Positions 1 to 12,100 of a stretch of 64,000 nt of DNA are shown here, piece after piece. Position 1 is the stretch's first letter. Every line of letters begins with the position of its first letter. The notes below the pieces were generated by a model that was not told where the DNA came from, did no database searches, and saw only the letters and a list, made by a program, of their open reading frames with translations. A program made the position numbers and the translations under genes. The stretch is from assembly GCA_036520615.1 (NCBI GenBank), contig DATDJI010000091.1, forward strand, positions 113,750 through 177,749. Reading direction: 5' to 3'. Origin of the DNA: CAMCXE01 sp036520615 (lineage in GTDB: Bacteria > Pseudomonadota > Gammaproteobacteria > Pseudomonadales > Cellvibrionaceae).

Positions 1-856
1 CGGTGTGCGCAGCAGTTTAAGTGATAACACCAAACAAGCAACTTTGCCGTTTGTTTACGATAGAGATGATTTTAATACTGCTCCACTTCTGATAGATAAA
101 GATCAAAAATCAGTATGGGTCGGGCAAAATTCAAAAACGATACTTGATTTTTCTGTATTAAAAATAGATTTAGTTACAGGTGCTCGAACGGGGCTGAGCA
201 ATGGTAACTTCCGTCATATAAGCGACTTAGCGCTTGAGCGCTCTGAAACAAGAGATCGTATGTACGATTGTAGTTTTAGACAGGGATCAGTAGGTTTTTA
301 TAGCTACAATTTGGGTAGTTATTCAAGAGTCGGCTTCAGTGATCCAACTCATCCTGATGCAGTAAACTTATTTGATAGCTCTGGCAGCATTGTAGTAGAT
401 AAACCACGGAATAGACTCTTAATGACCAGTTTTACTGGTAATCAGTTCGTGTATGGAATTGATATTAGTAAAGATGATCAAGATGATACTGCAGGAGCCA
501 GGTCAATTTTTTCTAATGCCACCACGCCTAATAATGAAAACCCATTCACCGCAGCTGGGGATCGTGTACTTACCTCTATCCGCATCGATGCAGACCGCAG
601 TCGTGCTTTGATGGTTGACCGTTTAAAACCCGCTGTTTTTGCTCTTACCCTGAGTGATGATAAATCTAAAGATGGTGCCCGCAGTATTTTATCCAGTAAC
701 GAAAAATCCACGGTTAATAAACTGGTTGATCCTTATGGCTTGCATATAGAAGCTTCTATGCACTACGGCCTGGTTGTGGATAAGGGACAAAAAGCTTTAT
801 TAGCGGTGGATTTAGAAAGTGGTGAGCGAGTAATTATTTCTAAATCAGCCAATTAA
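1..856 (+). CDS. beta-propeller-like protein, 5' end outside window
   Basis: The reading frame is open at the left edge, so the upstream part of the gene is missing and the GTG at position 5 is not necessarily the start. The visible 283 residues contain recurring units that resemble blades of an NHL/SMP-30-type beta-propeller: short strands ending in phrases such as VDLxTGxRxxLS, DGARSILSS and AVDLESGERVIIS. No catalytic motif or membrane segment is visible in this part. Similar proteins in gammaproteobacteria are often secreted or lipid-anchored, but the N-terminus that would show this is not in the window. A strong intrinsic terminator follows directly. Function unknown; the fold call is by pattern only. 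Confidence 0.55.
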   Translation, partial: GVRSSLSDNTKQATLPFVYDRDDFNTAPLLIDKDQKSVWVGQNSKTILDFSVLKIDLVTGARTGLSNGNFRHISDLALERSETRDRMYDCSFRQGSVGFYSYNLGSYSRVGFSDPTHPDAVNLFDSSGSIVVDKPRNRLLMTSFTGNQFVYGIDISKDDQDDTAGARSIFSNATTPNNENPFTAAGDRVLTSIRIDADRSRALMVDRLKPAVFALTLSDDKSKDGARSILSSNEKSTVNKLVDPYGLHIEASMHYGLVVDKGQKALLAVDLESGERVIISKSAN

Positions 857-867
857 TGATAATAAGG

Positions 868-898
868 GCAGGCACAGTTTGGATGTGCCTGCTTTTTT
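868..898 (+). terminator. intrinsic terminator after the beta-propeller gene
   Basis: The perfect 9-bp inverted repeat GCAGGCACA / TGTGCCTGC has a 7-base loop and is followed by six T. It ends immediately before an ATG at 899, which argues that the next gene starts at the downstream ATG at 911 and not at 899. Confidence 0.9.
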
Positions 899-910
899 AT
901 GGAGCTTAAA

Positions 911-1783
911 ATGTTTGAACGTTTATTGGCAACCAGTAACAAGCCCTGTTTTAAATCTGAGCGCAGCTGGGAATCAATTGAACTGAATTTTTCCGGCGCT
1001 AAATTGCAGCTTCAAATGCCCGCGCATGATGATGAATTTCCTGAAGAAGACGCCGCCAAGGGATTTAATATATTTAATCCAGAATGGTATTTATACCCTA
1101 AAAAAACCAGAGCGGAGGGTCAAATTCCCGCCAGCGGCGTTGGTATCGGTGGCAGTACTATTAAGCGTGTTTGGCAAATATATGGTGAAATTTGGCGTCT
1201 CGCCCCTATTTCTGAAATGGGTGCCTCTTTTGCTGTATGTGATTTTTCTCAATTGAGTTCCAGATTAAATTGTTTTAAAAGATCTGATTTTGAAAAACTT
1301 ATTATGTATCTAAGTTATTACACCGACGGACCCGGTGGAGGAGACGAAAAATACTTGGCCCCTATTAACTGGCAGGTTCGTGTTATTAATGGCGTCGAGT
1401 GGATCTATTTTGAAAACTGGCGACAACGTTTTGAAGAGGAAAACATGCGCGATATGCATACGCCAGATTTTGACTCGTTTTTTATTGCCAGCATGTTTAC
1501 GCCTTTGTTTTCGGATAAGTGCCTGTATTTTTCTGCGTGGAGTATGTCTGGATTTCCTCAGGGGCCATTAAATAGGCTTAAATTCCAGCGGATTGATAGC
1601 ATTGCCAATACATTTAATTTGCACTTAACACCCCAGGCAGTGCAAGAGCAAAAGGAAATATTAGCGGCTTACCCGAATGAGCACTATAGCGTTAGCCGCA
1701 AACCAGAAATTTGGGAATATCCTGGCAGCACTACTGACAGCAATAAACCACTTGTTTTTACCCCTCCTCCCAGTCTTTTTTAA
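911..1783 (+). CDS. hypothetical protein, about 290 residues
   Basis: I do not recognise this protein. The start is placed at ATG 911 because GGAG at 901-904 sits six bases upstream, whereas the ATG at 899 abuts the T-run of the preceding terminator. The product is soluble in appearance, rich in aromatic residues (for example WYLYPKK, WIYFENWRQRF and IWEYPG) and proline-rich at the C-terminus; no signal peptide or membrane segment is visible. It ends 21 bases before the next gene and is probably co-transcribed with it. The pairing of a soluble aromatic-rich protein with a membrane-segment protein could suggest a secreted-effector or immunity module, but no marker motif supports this. Confidence 0.6.
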   Translation: MFERLLATSNKPCFKSERSWESIELNFSGAKLQLQMPAHDDEFPEEDAAKGFNIFNPEWYLYPKKTRAEGQIPASGVGIGGSTIKRVWQIYGEIWRLAPISEMGASFAVCDFSQLSSRLNCFKRSDFEKLIMYLSYYTDGPGGGDEKYLAPINWQVRVINGVEWIYFENWRQRFEEENMRDMHTPDFDSFFIASMFTPLFSDKCLYFSAWSMSGFPQGPLNRLKFQRIDSIANTFNLHLTPQAVQEQKEILAAYPNEHYSVSRKPEIWEYPGSTTDSNKPLVFTPPPSLF

Positions 1784-1804
1784 CCATTTTTTAAGGATGC
1801 TTAT

Positions 1805-3031
1805 ATGGCCGTTAACACACAATATCCGGGTTACGACGAAGTCTTCAGTTCTGCTGGTGCAGGCCGCATAGTGTACGCGCGCAGTAATCAAGCAAAAGAA
1901 ATTAAAAAAATGATTAAGATGCAGCGCATAAATTACCAATACACTTTGATGGCGCAAGGCATTGCAACATTGAGCGCAGATCCTTCTCGCGGGAGAGCAT
2001 TGAATACTGCTGGTGATATGCGACAACTTGTGGTCGGCGACGGCGTTTCAATGACATTTTATCTTTACAACGGGGCTGTTTTTGTTGAGTCCATAGCAAT
2101 TGGTACCGTGGTAAAAACCGGGCCTATCGGTATTTATAAGATTGATTATGTAAAAGCTCGTAATTTTTGGGTGACCGATACGCGGGCTGTAATAGGTTTC
2201 GATCCGGCGGAGCTTTGGCGCAGCAAAGGAGAGAAAGCGCATTACGCCGTGGTTGGAGATAAGTTCGATTTGGATATAGGCAAAGCTGGCCGTTTGCTCG
2301 CCGAACATGTTTTAGGTGGTTACAGCGCAAAACAACATTTTATTAAAGAAGATATTACCGGTCGAGAAAAGCCGCATTTTTCATTATTGTGGTTGGATAA
2401 AGAAAAACACAAATCCGCCCCAGCAGTTAATTTACTAAGCACTGCCATAGTCGATAGTTATACCCAAGGGCTGCCGGTAAATTGGCTGGTGCATGGCCAG
2501 GCAGTGCATACCTTTAAAAAGGCCGTCAACCAAATTAAATCAAGTATTAACTCATCTGCACTGAGGGTTACTGATGGCGTGTCAGGTATTAAGCAGCAAG
2601 TCTATTTCTCCAACCCGGCCAGCGGCAGTAAAGATTCATTAAAAAAACTTTGTGAAAACTCTGGGTTTGCATTTGTGGGTTACAACGCCAATGAGCGCGA
2701 TATAAAACGTGTAGGTAATGCCGTGAACGTGGGGTTGGAGATGGGTAAGCAGGCATTTATCGCTGCAGCTGGGGGCGGTGGTGTTGCCGGTGTGGGATTT
2801 GGGCTTAAGCAATTGGGTTTAGGCGGTATCGATAAGGCAATACAAAATAGTGCCGATGCCCTAGTGAATGGTAATCATATAACTGCGGCTGTGTGTGCCT
2901 TAGGTTGTGGATTTATTGTGTGGGGTGCGGTAAAGAAATGGCAAACCATTGGAGCTGGGGTGCGCTGCACCGTTGGCAAGGGAAACCAGTATTGGTATGC
3001 CAATGACAAAGATTTATTAGCCGCAGAATGA
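1805..3031 (+). CDS. hypothetical protein with C-terminal glycine-rich membrane segments
   Basis: A 408-residue protein I do not recognise. ATG 1805 has AAGGA nine bases upstream. The first roughly 280 residues look soluble and have no signal peptide. The C-terminal third carries two hydrophobic stretches: a glycine-rich one near residues 317-340 (AFIAAAGGGGVAGVGFGL) and a second near residues 360-378 (TAAVCALGCGFIVWGAV). Soluble N-terminal part plus paired small-residue membrane helices is an arrangement seen in some pore-forming toxins and type VI effectors, but no MIX, PAAR or VgrG-linked motif is visible, so this is speculative. It forms a two-gene unit with the gene upstream and ends at a terminator. 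Confidence 0.6.
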   Translation: MAVNTQYPGYDEVFSSAGAGRIVYARSNQAKEIKKMIKMQRINYQYTLMAQGIATLSADPSRGRALNTAGDMRQLVVGDGVSMTFYLYNGAVFVESIAIGTVVKTGPIGIYKIDYVKARNFWVTDTRAVIGFDPAELWRSKGEKAHYAVVGDKFDLDIGKAGRLLAEHVLGGYSAKQHFIKEDITGREKPHFSLLWLDKEKHKSAPAVNLLSTAIVDSYTQGLPVNWLVHGQAVHTFKKAVNQIKSSINSSALRVTDGVSGIKQQVYFSNPASGSKDSLKKLCENSGFAFVGYNANERDIKRVGNAVNVGLEMGKQAFIAAAGGGGVAGVGFGLKQLGLGGIDKAIQNSADALVNGNHITAAVCALGCGFIVWGAVKKWQTIGAGVRCTVGKGNQYWYANDKDLLAAE

Positions 3032-3052
3032 TTAAGTGACGTGTCGCGCAGC

Positions 3053-3078
3053 AACCGCCATTTAGGCGGTTGTTTTTT
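3053..3078 (+). terminator. intrinsic terminator
   Basis: The stem AACCGCC / GGCGGTT has a 5-base loop and is followed by GTTTTTT, 22 bases after the stop of the preceding gene. It separates the hypothetical pair from the two-partner secretion locus. Confidence 0.9.
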
Positions 3079-3128
3079 AATAATTGAATTAATTTGCCTT
3101 TGGGCTTTTTTCTGCATTAGGTTTTGTT

Positions 3129-6100
3129 ATGACATCGCCGGTATTTTTACTAAAACGCGAATCTGTATTGAGCTTGGTTATCGCAAGTGTCGTTCAGGTA
3201 ATGAGCCAAAATGCTTTGGCGGCCCCAGAGGGTGGCCAGGTGGTAGCGGGACAGGCTGTCATTGAGCAAGTAGAAAAGGAAACGCGCATTCAGCAGGCCA
3301 GTGAGCGTTTAAGCATCGACTGGAAAAACTTTGATATTAATAGCGATGAGCGTGTGCAGTTTATTCAGCCTAATAGTTCTTCCATCGCATTCAATCGTAT
3401 TTTAAGCAATAAAGGCTCGCTGATTCAGGGCCGTATTGATGCCAATGGCCAGGTGGTGTTAATAAACCCTAATGGTTTAATTTTTACTGAGGGTGCCAGT
3501 GTAAATGCGGGCGGGTTAATTGCCTCTGCTTTGCAAATGAATGACCAGGATTATTTAAATGGCAAATTCACGTTAAATGCCTTAGAAGGCAGCGAAGGCC
3601 GGGTAATTAATTCCGGCCTATTAAATGCCGCGACGGGCGGCAATATCAGTTTGCTTGGTCAGAGTGTCGAGAATAAAGGCCTTATTAGTGCTCAATTGGG
3701 CAGCGTTAATTTGGCGGCAGGAAAAGAGGCCGTTTTAACTTTTGAACCGAATGGTTTAGTTGGTGTGCGTGTAACCGAGGCGGTTCTGCAGAAAGATTTA
3801 GGAGTGGATGCGGCGGTTATAAATAGTGGAGAAATTAAAGCCGAAGGTGGCAAAGTATTAATTACGGCTAGCACTAGCAAAGATATATTTAGCCAAGCAG
3901 TAAATGCTGGGGAATTATCGTCTGCCAAAAGCGCACTAGTGAATGCCGACGGTAGTTTTACACTGGGTGCCGGGGCCGATATTAACAATACCGGTGTTAT
4001 AAGTGTGGCAGCAGAGAGAAAAGCCGGGGAAGCAGTTATTATCGGCGAGAATATTACCAATGAAGGTGTTATCACCGCAGATAGCCAAACCGCAAAAGCC
4101 GGTAGCATTGAAATTAGTGCTAAAAATATTAATGAAACTAAAGGCAATGGCAAGGTAACGGCGGTTGCCCATGCTAGCGGCCAGGGTGGCGACATTAAAT
4201 TATTAGGCGATAAAGTGGGTGTACTGGATCTCGCGCAAATAGATGCATCCGGTGCGAACGGCGGTGGCCAGGTTTTATTGGGAGGCGATAAAACAGGAGC
4301 GAACGTCAGCATTCACAATGCAGAGTTTTTATATGTTGGTGAACAGGCACAGATACGGACCGATGCTACGCAAGCGGGAGAAGGGGGCCGCTTGATAGCG
4401 TTTGCGGAAGATACAACGCGAATTTATGGAAGTTTATCGGCTCGCGGTGGTACAGATGGACACGGTGGATTTATTGAAACGTCCGGTTTGAAGGGATTTG
4501 ATCTTTATCGGGCACCAGATGTGTCAAGCGTTTCAGGAATTGGCGGCCACTGGTTGATAGACCCTAGCAATATTACAATCAACACTAATTCTGGTGCAGA
4601 CGTTGATGAATTTGTCACAGAGAGTAGCAAATATACCGCTATAGGTTCAGGTATATCGCTTATTGGTTGGTCTACATTATTGTCTGGCGCGCCAGCAACT
4701 GTGCAGGTAATTACAACGGATGGTGATATCACATTTCAAAATGGCTATTACTTTTCAGTTGGCGGAACCAAGAACACAAGCATTACTTTCGATGCTAAGG
4801 GTGATATCAAATTTAATGCAGGGTTAGTGGTCGACTCTTCTAAGGCTTCGGGCCAACCTAATGCAAATGCCAGTGATGAATCATTAAGTCTCACCTTCAA
4901 TGCAGGCGGGGTTATTGATTTTAATAATACGCAATTCCACACCAACGGCGGCAGTTTCACTGCAAAAGCCACCACAGGAAATATCACCTCTACAGGCACA
5001 ATAAAAACAGAACGCCCCACTACAGCATTAGATGGAGCCACTCAAAGCGGTGCTATTTCTATTACCGCTGATGCGGGGCAAGCGGCATTTAATAATATAT
5101 CCAGCGCGGGGTTTAGTTTTACAAGCGGCGAAGGTGATGGCGGCAATGCGGGTAGTTTAAATATAACTGCAAAACAAGGCGTAATAATTACTGGGAGTGT
5201 ATCTAGCGCAGGTGGTTTGGGTAAGGATGATATTAGCGCAAACGGCGTGAGCACACCTAAAACTGGCGGTCATGCCAATTCTTTAACTATTAATAGTAGC
5301 GACGGCCCAATTAATATCGTTAAGTTATCTGCCGACGGTGGTACTGCAGGTTTCGATACAATTATTGGCGGAAATAATGACAGGCGTGACGCTGCTGCCG
5401 GTGGTAATGCGGGCCAAGTTACATTAACTGCCAGCCAAGGCGATATTAATTTAACTGACACCGCGTCGAACAAGTTCGGTACGGGCACAAAGGACCTAGG
5501 CACTACGATTAATCCCGACAATGGTAAAAACGGCAATGGGGCAGGTTTTACATTTACGGCTAAAAATATAACTACAAAAGCTATTGCCACCAACGCTAAC
5601 GAAGCGACATTCGAAGCGAGCGAAACAGTTAATTTGGGTAATTTAAATACCGCGCTTGCCAAAAGCGATTGTGGGGATGGTCTGTGTAGGGGTGACGTTT
5701 TAATTAAAACTGCCACGGGTGATAGCGGTATAGCGGTTGGCCAGACTGCCGCCTGGACGATTCGAGGTAACACGCAGTTATCGTTGGGCACAGAGGGAAG
5801 TGTTAGCTTAACTACTGGCGCTAATCAGTTTTCCGGTGCGGGTAAAAATTTATCGATTACGGCAAAAGATGCGACGCTTGCAAGTAATTTTGCATTAGTT
5901 TTAAAAAATATTGCTGTAGAGAATTTGAATTTCTTCAGCGCTTTAGATATTAGCCAGGATGCAGCAGGCAGTATAGTTGCAACTAATTCTGCGCGCTTAA
6001 ACGGTAAAACCGTTGTTCTAAATAACTCTGGTAATAATTTTAATCAAATTGACTCGCTCTCCGCCACGGATAATGCAGAAATTGCTGATAGTGATACGCT

Positions 6101-9100
6101 GACTATTAATAGTCTATCAACGCCTAAGCTTGCGATCACTTCAACGGGCACTGCAAATTTAAACGGCGATATTAATGCACAAAATAGATCAGTAGAAATT
6201 ACCCAAAAAGGCGCAGGCTCAGTTGCCATTACCGGCTCTGCCACAAAAAGCGGTGCGGGCGACATTACGGTCAAAACAACCGGCAGTGGTATTGGCTTAA
6301 GTTATAGCGGCAGCGAAACGGCAACCTGGGATTTAAACGCAAAATCACTAACCACTAACAATAGCACCCGTTTTATCTATGATGGCTTCGCTACGCTTAT
6401 TGGCGGTACCGGTAACGATATTTTTAATGTGGGCGCGTTAATAACGCCACCTAATATATCTGGCGGCAGTAGTGGCACGGATGAGTTGCATATCGATGAA
6501 AATAATAATGCGGCTAACAATTGGAATGTTGCAGTCGTAAAAGCAGCGCAGGAGTTTACTGCTGCACAAAATGGTCTGCTACAGGTAACCGGCCTGGATA
6601 AAATACAGGTGCAAAACGTCAATGGCAGTGCCACCCCCCAGTTAACTCTAGTTGACGACGGCATCACCACCTGGACGCTTACCAGCACGTCTAATGAATT
6701 TAGATTACAAAACACCAACCTCGGCGGCGGCATAGTTTTTAGCGGCTTTAAACAATTAAACGGCGGCACCGGCCAGGATGTTTTTGATTATACCGGTGCG
6801 GGTAACACGGTTTTTATAGGTGGCCTGGACGGCGGCAATGCGAGTGCGGCGGAAGATAAGATATTGGGTTTTAATGCGGATACCAGTTGGGATTTAATCG
6901 GTGCGCAAGCGAATTTTTACCGTACATCGTTGCCAGCAGAAAAAGTCAGCTTCAAAAATATTGATACGTTGGTAGGTGGCAACCAAAAAGATGTTATTAC
7001 CTTGTCCAATACTATTGACGCGGTGAATCTATCGTCGTTTTCGGCGGGGTTTACGCTGGAAAACTTTGAAGGCATAACTGCAACCGCCACCAATGCCAAG
7101 TTAACCGGCTATGCAGGCAATTCCAATTGGACTGTCACCGACGATAAAAAGGGTACGATCACCAGTGGCGGCAGAACAACCGAATTTTCAGGCTTTAATG
7201 AATTAATTAGTGCCGAATTTCAGGCCGATGGTACGACGGTCAATACTGATACATTTGCGATCGACCTAACTGGCGCCATAGGGAAAATTACTGGTCAGGC
7301 TGGTGATATTCTCAACGTCCGTAGCGGCAATGCTGTTGCCAATAATTGGGTAATTAATAGCGATGGTAGTGCGCAGGTTGGCCAACAAAATGGCAACACG
7401 AATAATGTTTATGTAGGCACGATTACGGGTGTCGGCACAGTTAATGGTAGTACCGGAGCGGATAATTTTACCGCCCAGGGCACTTATACCAACGGAACAA
7501 TTAAGGCTGGTTTTAGTGCAGATGTGGAAGACAAAAATACATTAAGTACTGCCGCTGCAGATATTGTTTTTAATAATGCAGATTATACTTCCAACGGCAT
7601 ATTGGGGATTAACGAATTTAAAGCCAGCGGCACAACAGCGGTTTTAAAAGTGTCTTCCCTGTTGGGCGCAGTGAATTGGCAGGTCACACCAGGTGCTTCC
7701 GCTAATCAATTATCCGGTAACGTTAGCGACGTTACTTCAAATAAAAGCCTGACGTTTGAAAATTTTGCCACATTAAATGGCGGAGATAATAGTGATACGT
7801 TTTCGCTTGGTGCTGGAGCGTTTAATGGCGGAGCAATCGATGCTGGTATAGGAGATAACCGCTTAATTAATACCACAACAAATACTGCCTGGAATTTAAA
7901 TACGAATAAGCTGCGTTCGGTTAATTTTGCCAATATTCAAAAGTTAACTGCCTTTGATGGCGATACATTAACAGCTGCAAACGCTAACAACACGTTTACG
8001 ATAGGTGTCGGCGGTGTTCAATTATTCAACGAAGAAACAAATACCACTTATACGCTGGTTGATTTTAAAAGCCTAACCGGCGGTGACAAAGTTGACCGTT
8101 TCAACCTAAACATTTCTGCTGCCGATACTGCCTTAAAAGGCGGGCTGGGCAATGATGAATTTACGCTTGCCAACGATACAATTAAAACCGGTGTAATTAA
8201 CGGTGGCGATGGCACTGACACGCTCAAAGTAACGGCCGGAGACAACGATTGGACATTAACCGCAGTGCAGACGGGTGATGTTAATACTAATACATTTAAC
8301 GCTATTGAAGTTCTGGCTGGTGGTTCGGGCGCAGATACTTTGGATAATAAAGTCGCAAGTCAAACGCTTAGCCTCACCGCAGTCGATTCGGGTGTGTTAC
8401 ACGATACGGCGGATGCCACTAAAATTAGCGCTACTTTAAGTGGATTTAATTCTATTAATGGCCTGGCGGTGCTTAAAGGTTTTAATGGTACACAAACCTG
8501 GAATTTATTAACTAATACGACTGGCACTATTAAAGATGCCGCTGATACGACGCTCAATTTCGGCCAAACCGCAAGCGTGTTAGGCGGCAGTGGCAATGAT
8601 ACTTTTATCATTGCGCCTACGCTTACTCAATTTACGCTGGACGCAGGTACAGGTTTAAATACATTGCAAGGCGCTAATATTGACAATGCCTGGGCGGTCA
8701 GCGCCCAAACAGCCGGTGCAGCTAATGAGCCATTGGCTAATACGGGCACATTAAATGGCACGGGGAATTTTACTGGTGTCCAGCAATTTAAAGGCGGTAC
8801 GGCAAAAGACGATTTGGATTTAACCGGCAGCACAGGACTAATTATCTCTCTTGCCACTATCAGCGGTTTTGAAACCTTATTAGGCGGCACAGATTCGCAA
8901 TTGATCGGCGCCAACCAAACCAATAATTGGCAATTAATTAAAGGCTCAATTGGCACTGTAAATGGTATTGGCTTTGACGGGTTTAGTACGCTCACTGGCG
9001 GCACAGGCCGGGATATTTTTGCCATTGCTAACACCGCGCAATTTACTGGCGATATTAACGGCGGCATTAATAGCGCTGCGAATGTACGCGATGAAATTCG

Positions 9101-12100
9101 CATTGATGGTGTTGCTGGCGACTATACCGTTACTACACAAGGTAGTGGCTCTTTAGCCTACGTTAACACGACTAATAGTGTTTTAACAAAAATCAATTTC
9201 GATGAAATTGAAACGCTCGTCGGCGGCCTCGCTGCCGATAAATTTACCGTCAATGCCGATGTAAACATGTTGCTTGATGGCGGTAGCGGTAGCGCCATTG
9301 ATACGATTAATTTACCTGCAACAGATTTAGATATTGCGCTTGCCGTGGGCACGGCTGTGTCTGGTATTAATAGTTTAACGTTGGCTAATTTTGAATCTAT
9401 AGCCGCTGATCTTGCGAGCAAAAGTATTTTGCGTGCAATTGATGGGGAAGCCACCTGGGATATTAATGGGGAAAATGCTGGGTTATTAACTCTTAAGGCT
9501 AATAACGTTACTAGTACCACACGCTTTAGCGGTTTTGTCAATCTCGTAGGTGGCAGTGGTATTGATACATTTAATTTTAATGCGGCGGATAGTACAGGCG
9601 TGGTGCAAGGAAGTTTTACGGGCAAGTTAACCGGCGGCGCTGGCGATAAACTTATTGCACGTGATGCACCAAACGAGTGGACATTAAATACGGCAGCAGA
9701 TACCAAAAATTCTGTTAAAGCTAAAGGTGGTGCGATCTATGTTGCGGATTTCACTGGCCTTACCGTATTGCAAGGCGGCAGCCAGCAGGATCAATTTATC
9801 ATCAATGGTAATCATAGCGATTTAAGTGTTTTTGGCGGCGAAGGCGACGACATATTTACCTTAAATGATGGTGCAATTGTAAAAAGCCTGCAGGGCGAAG
9901 AAGGTAAAAATACACTAGAAGGTCGCAAAACCGGCCTATTAACTTGGGATTTATTATCCGCCACGGGTGGCACTGTAAAAGACGGCGCTTTGGTTATTGC
10001 GACCTTTTCTGGCATTCAAGCTTATGTAGGGCGTTCGGCCGCTTCTGTTCCGGAAGCGACACCTAGCGGAGACGTTGTTAATTATTTCAGTGCTGCCAAT
10101 GGCCCGGTTAAAAAAACCTGGGAGTTTAATTCCAACCAATTTAAAGTTGTTGAAGACGCAATAACGCTTGCAGGCATGGACAGTGTAACAGCCGGTGCGG
10201 ACACCGATACTGTGCTGTTTAAATCTGCCTTTAAAGGTACTTTTAATGCAGGCGGCGGTAATGACGTACTTGAAATAGGTAGCGGATCAATCACAGTGTT
10301 TGAGGGTGGTACCGGTACGGATAGTATTAAAGGCCCTGTAAGCGGCGCGCTTTGGGAGCTTTCAAGTGATACAAATACAGTAACTTCAGCCGATGGCAAA
10401 AAATGGGTGGAGGATTTTCACGGTGTTGAATTATTGGAAGGTAATGCAACGGCGGATGACACGTTAACCTCGTCTTTGGCGGACAACAGTTGGCGTTTGA
10501 AAACGGCGCAGTCAGGTAGTATCAACACGATTAATTTTACCGGTTTTGATTATTTGGTCGGCTCGGAATTAAAAGATCAATTTATTTTTGATTTTGTTGG
10601 TGAATTTGGCAAGGGTGTGGATGCAGGGCTCGGCGATAATTCCGTGCAGTTAACTACTGTAACCAGCGTTGAATTGGATTGGACGGATAAACTTGTCAAC
10701 GGTGTAAAAGGTACTAACCGTATCACCGGTTCTAACAGCGCAGATAGCGAATTAATTTTGGTAAGCCCTATTGCATTAACCTGGTCTATCGATCGTTTAG
10801 ATGGAGGGAGTATCAGCGAAGGCGCAGCAGGCGACCCTGCGAATACTTTTAATTTTGATCAATTTAAAAATATTATTGGTTCCGATAACGTTGATACCGT
10901 AATTTTTACTAACGCTGGGCGTATTAGTGGCAAGCTTGATGGAGGTGTGGGGAATGACAGTCTGCAAGGGCTTAATCGAGAAAATACTTGGCAATTAGGG
11001 CAGGCTATTAGTGTTAACGCAATGGGTGACCAGAGCGCTTATATCAGCAATGCTTTAGGGTTTGAACAATTAATTGGTGGCACGGGCAAGGACACGTTTA
11101 TCCTTACTGCAAAGGTGAACGCTGCTGTTAATGGCAAAGAGGGTGATGACCGCCTTGTGCTTACAACGGGCGGCCAATTAAAAGGTGGTTTTAATGGCGA
11201 TAAAGACATTAATACTATTGAGAGCCAATTAGCCGCAAGCCGTTGGGATTTAACCACTCCAGTTAATGGCTTGGTTTCAGCGGGTGAAGAAGCTGTGGTT
11301 AAATTCACAGGTGCCAATCAATGGATCGCAAAGCCTTTAATTCCAGCTCAAGCGGGCGATAACAGTATAAATTTGAGCCAGTCAAAAGCGGCACTGGTGT
11401 GGGCAATTAGCGCAGGCACTGGCGAGAATGCCACGGGTCAAGTGGAATTGAGTGGCGAGGCGGCCAGCCGAAGTAATTTCAGTGGCTTTAATCGCATTGT
11501 AGGTAGTAAAGGCGCGGATGAAATCACGCTGGCTACTGCGCTTGCTAGTTTGGACTTGAGTGATGGCGATAACCGCTTGTTATTAAACAGCGGCGCAAAA
11601 ATTACACAGCTTTCTGCTGGAGCCGGAAAGGATGAAATTAAAAGTTTTACCGCAGCGAATGTGTGGCAAATAAATAATGCTACAGAGGGAAAATTAAGCA
11701 CAGCCTCAGCGGATGTCATTGGTCAATTTAGCGGCTTTGAGCTTTTAACCGGCAGTGGCAGCGATCGTTTAATCGGCGCTACGGATACAAATAAATGGAT
11801 TATTACAGGCCCTAGTTCCGGAACATTAAATAATGTATTTAGTTTTTCGGCATTTGGCCGGTTACAGGGCAATAGCGGCAACGATACGTTCGAATTCGGC
11901 GCTGCCGGTACTATTGCAGGCATAGAAGGTGGTGAGGGAGAGGATAATTTACTGGCGCGCGATGGTATTAATCAGTGGAATTTTTCCGCTGATGATCGCG
12001 GGACGATTCACGCACCTAACGAAGTTAATTATGTAAATTTTAACGGCGTTGAATCTTTTACGGGCGCGTTAACTGCAAGTGATATTGTTCAGCTTGATCC

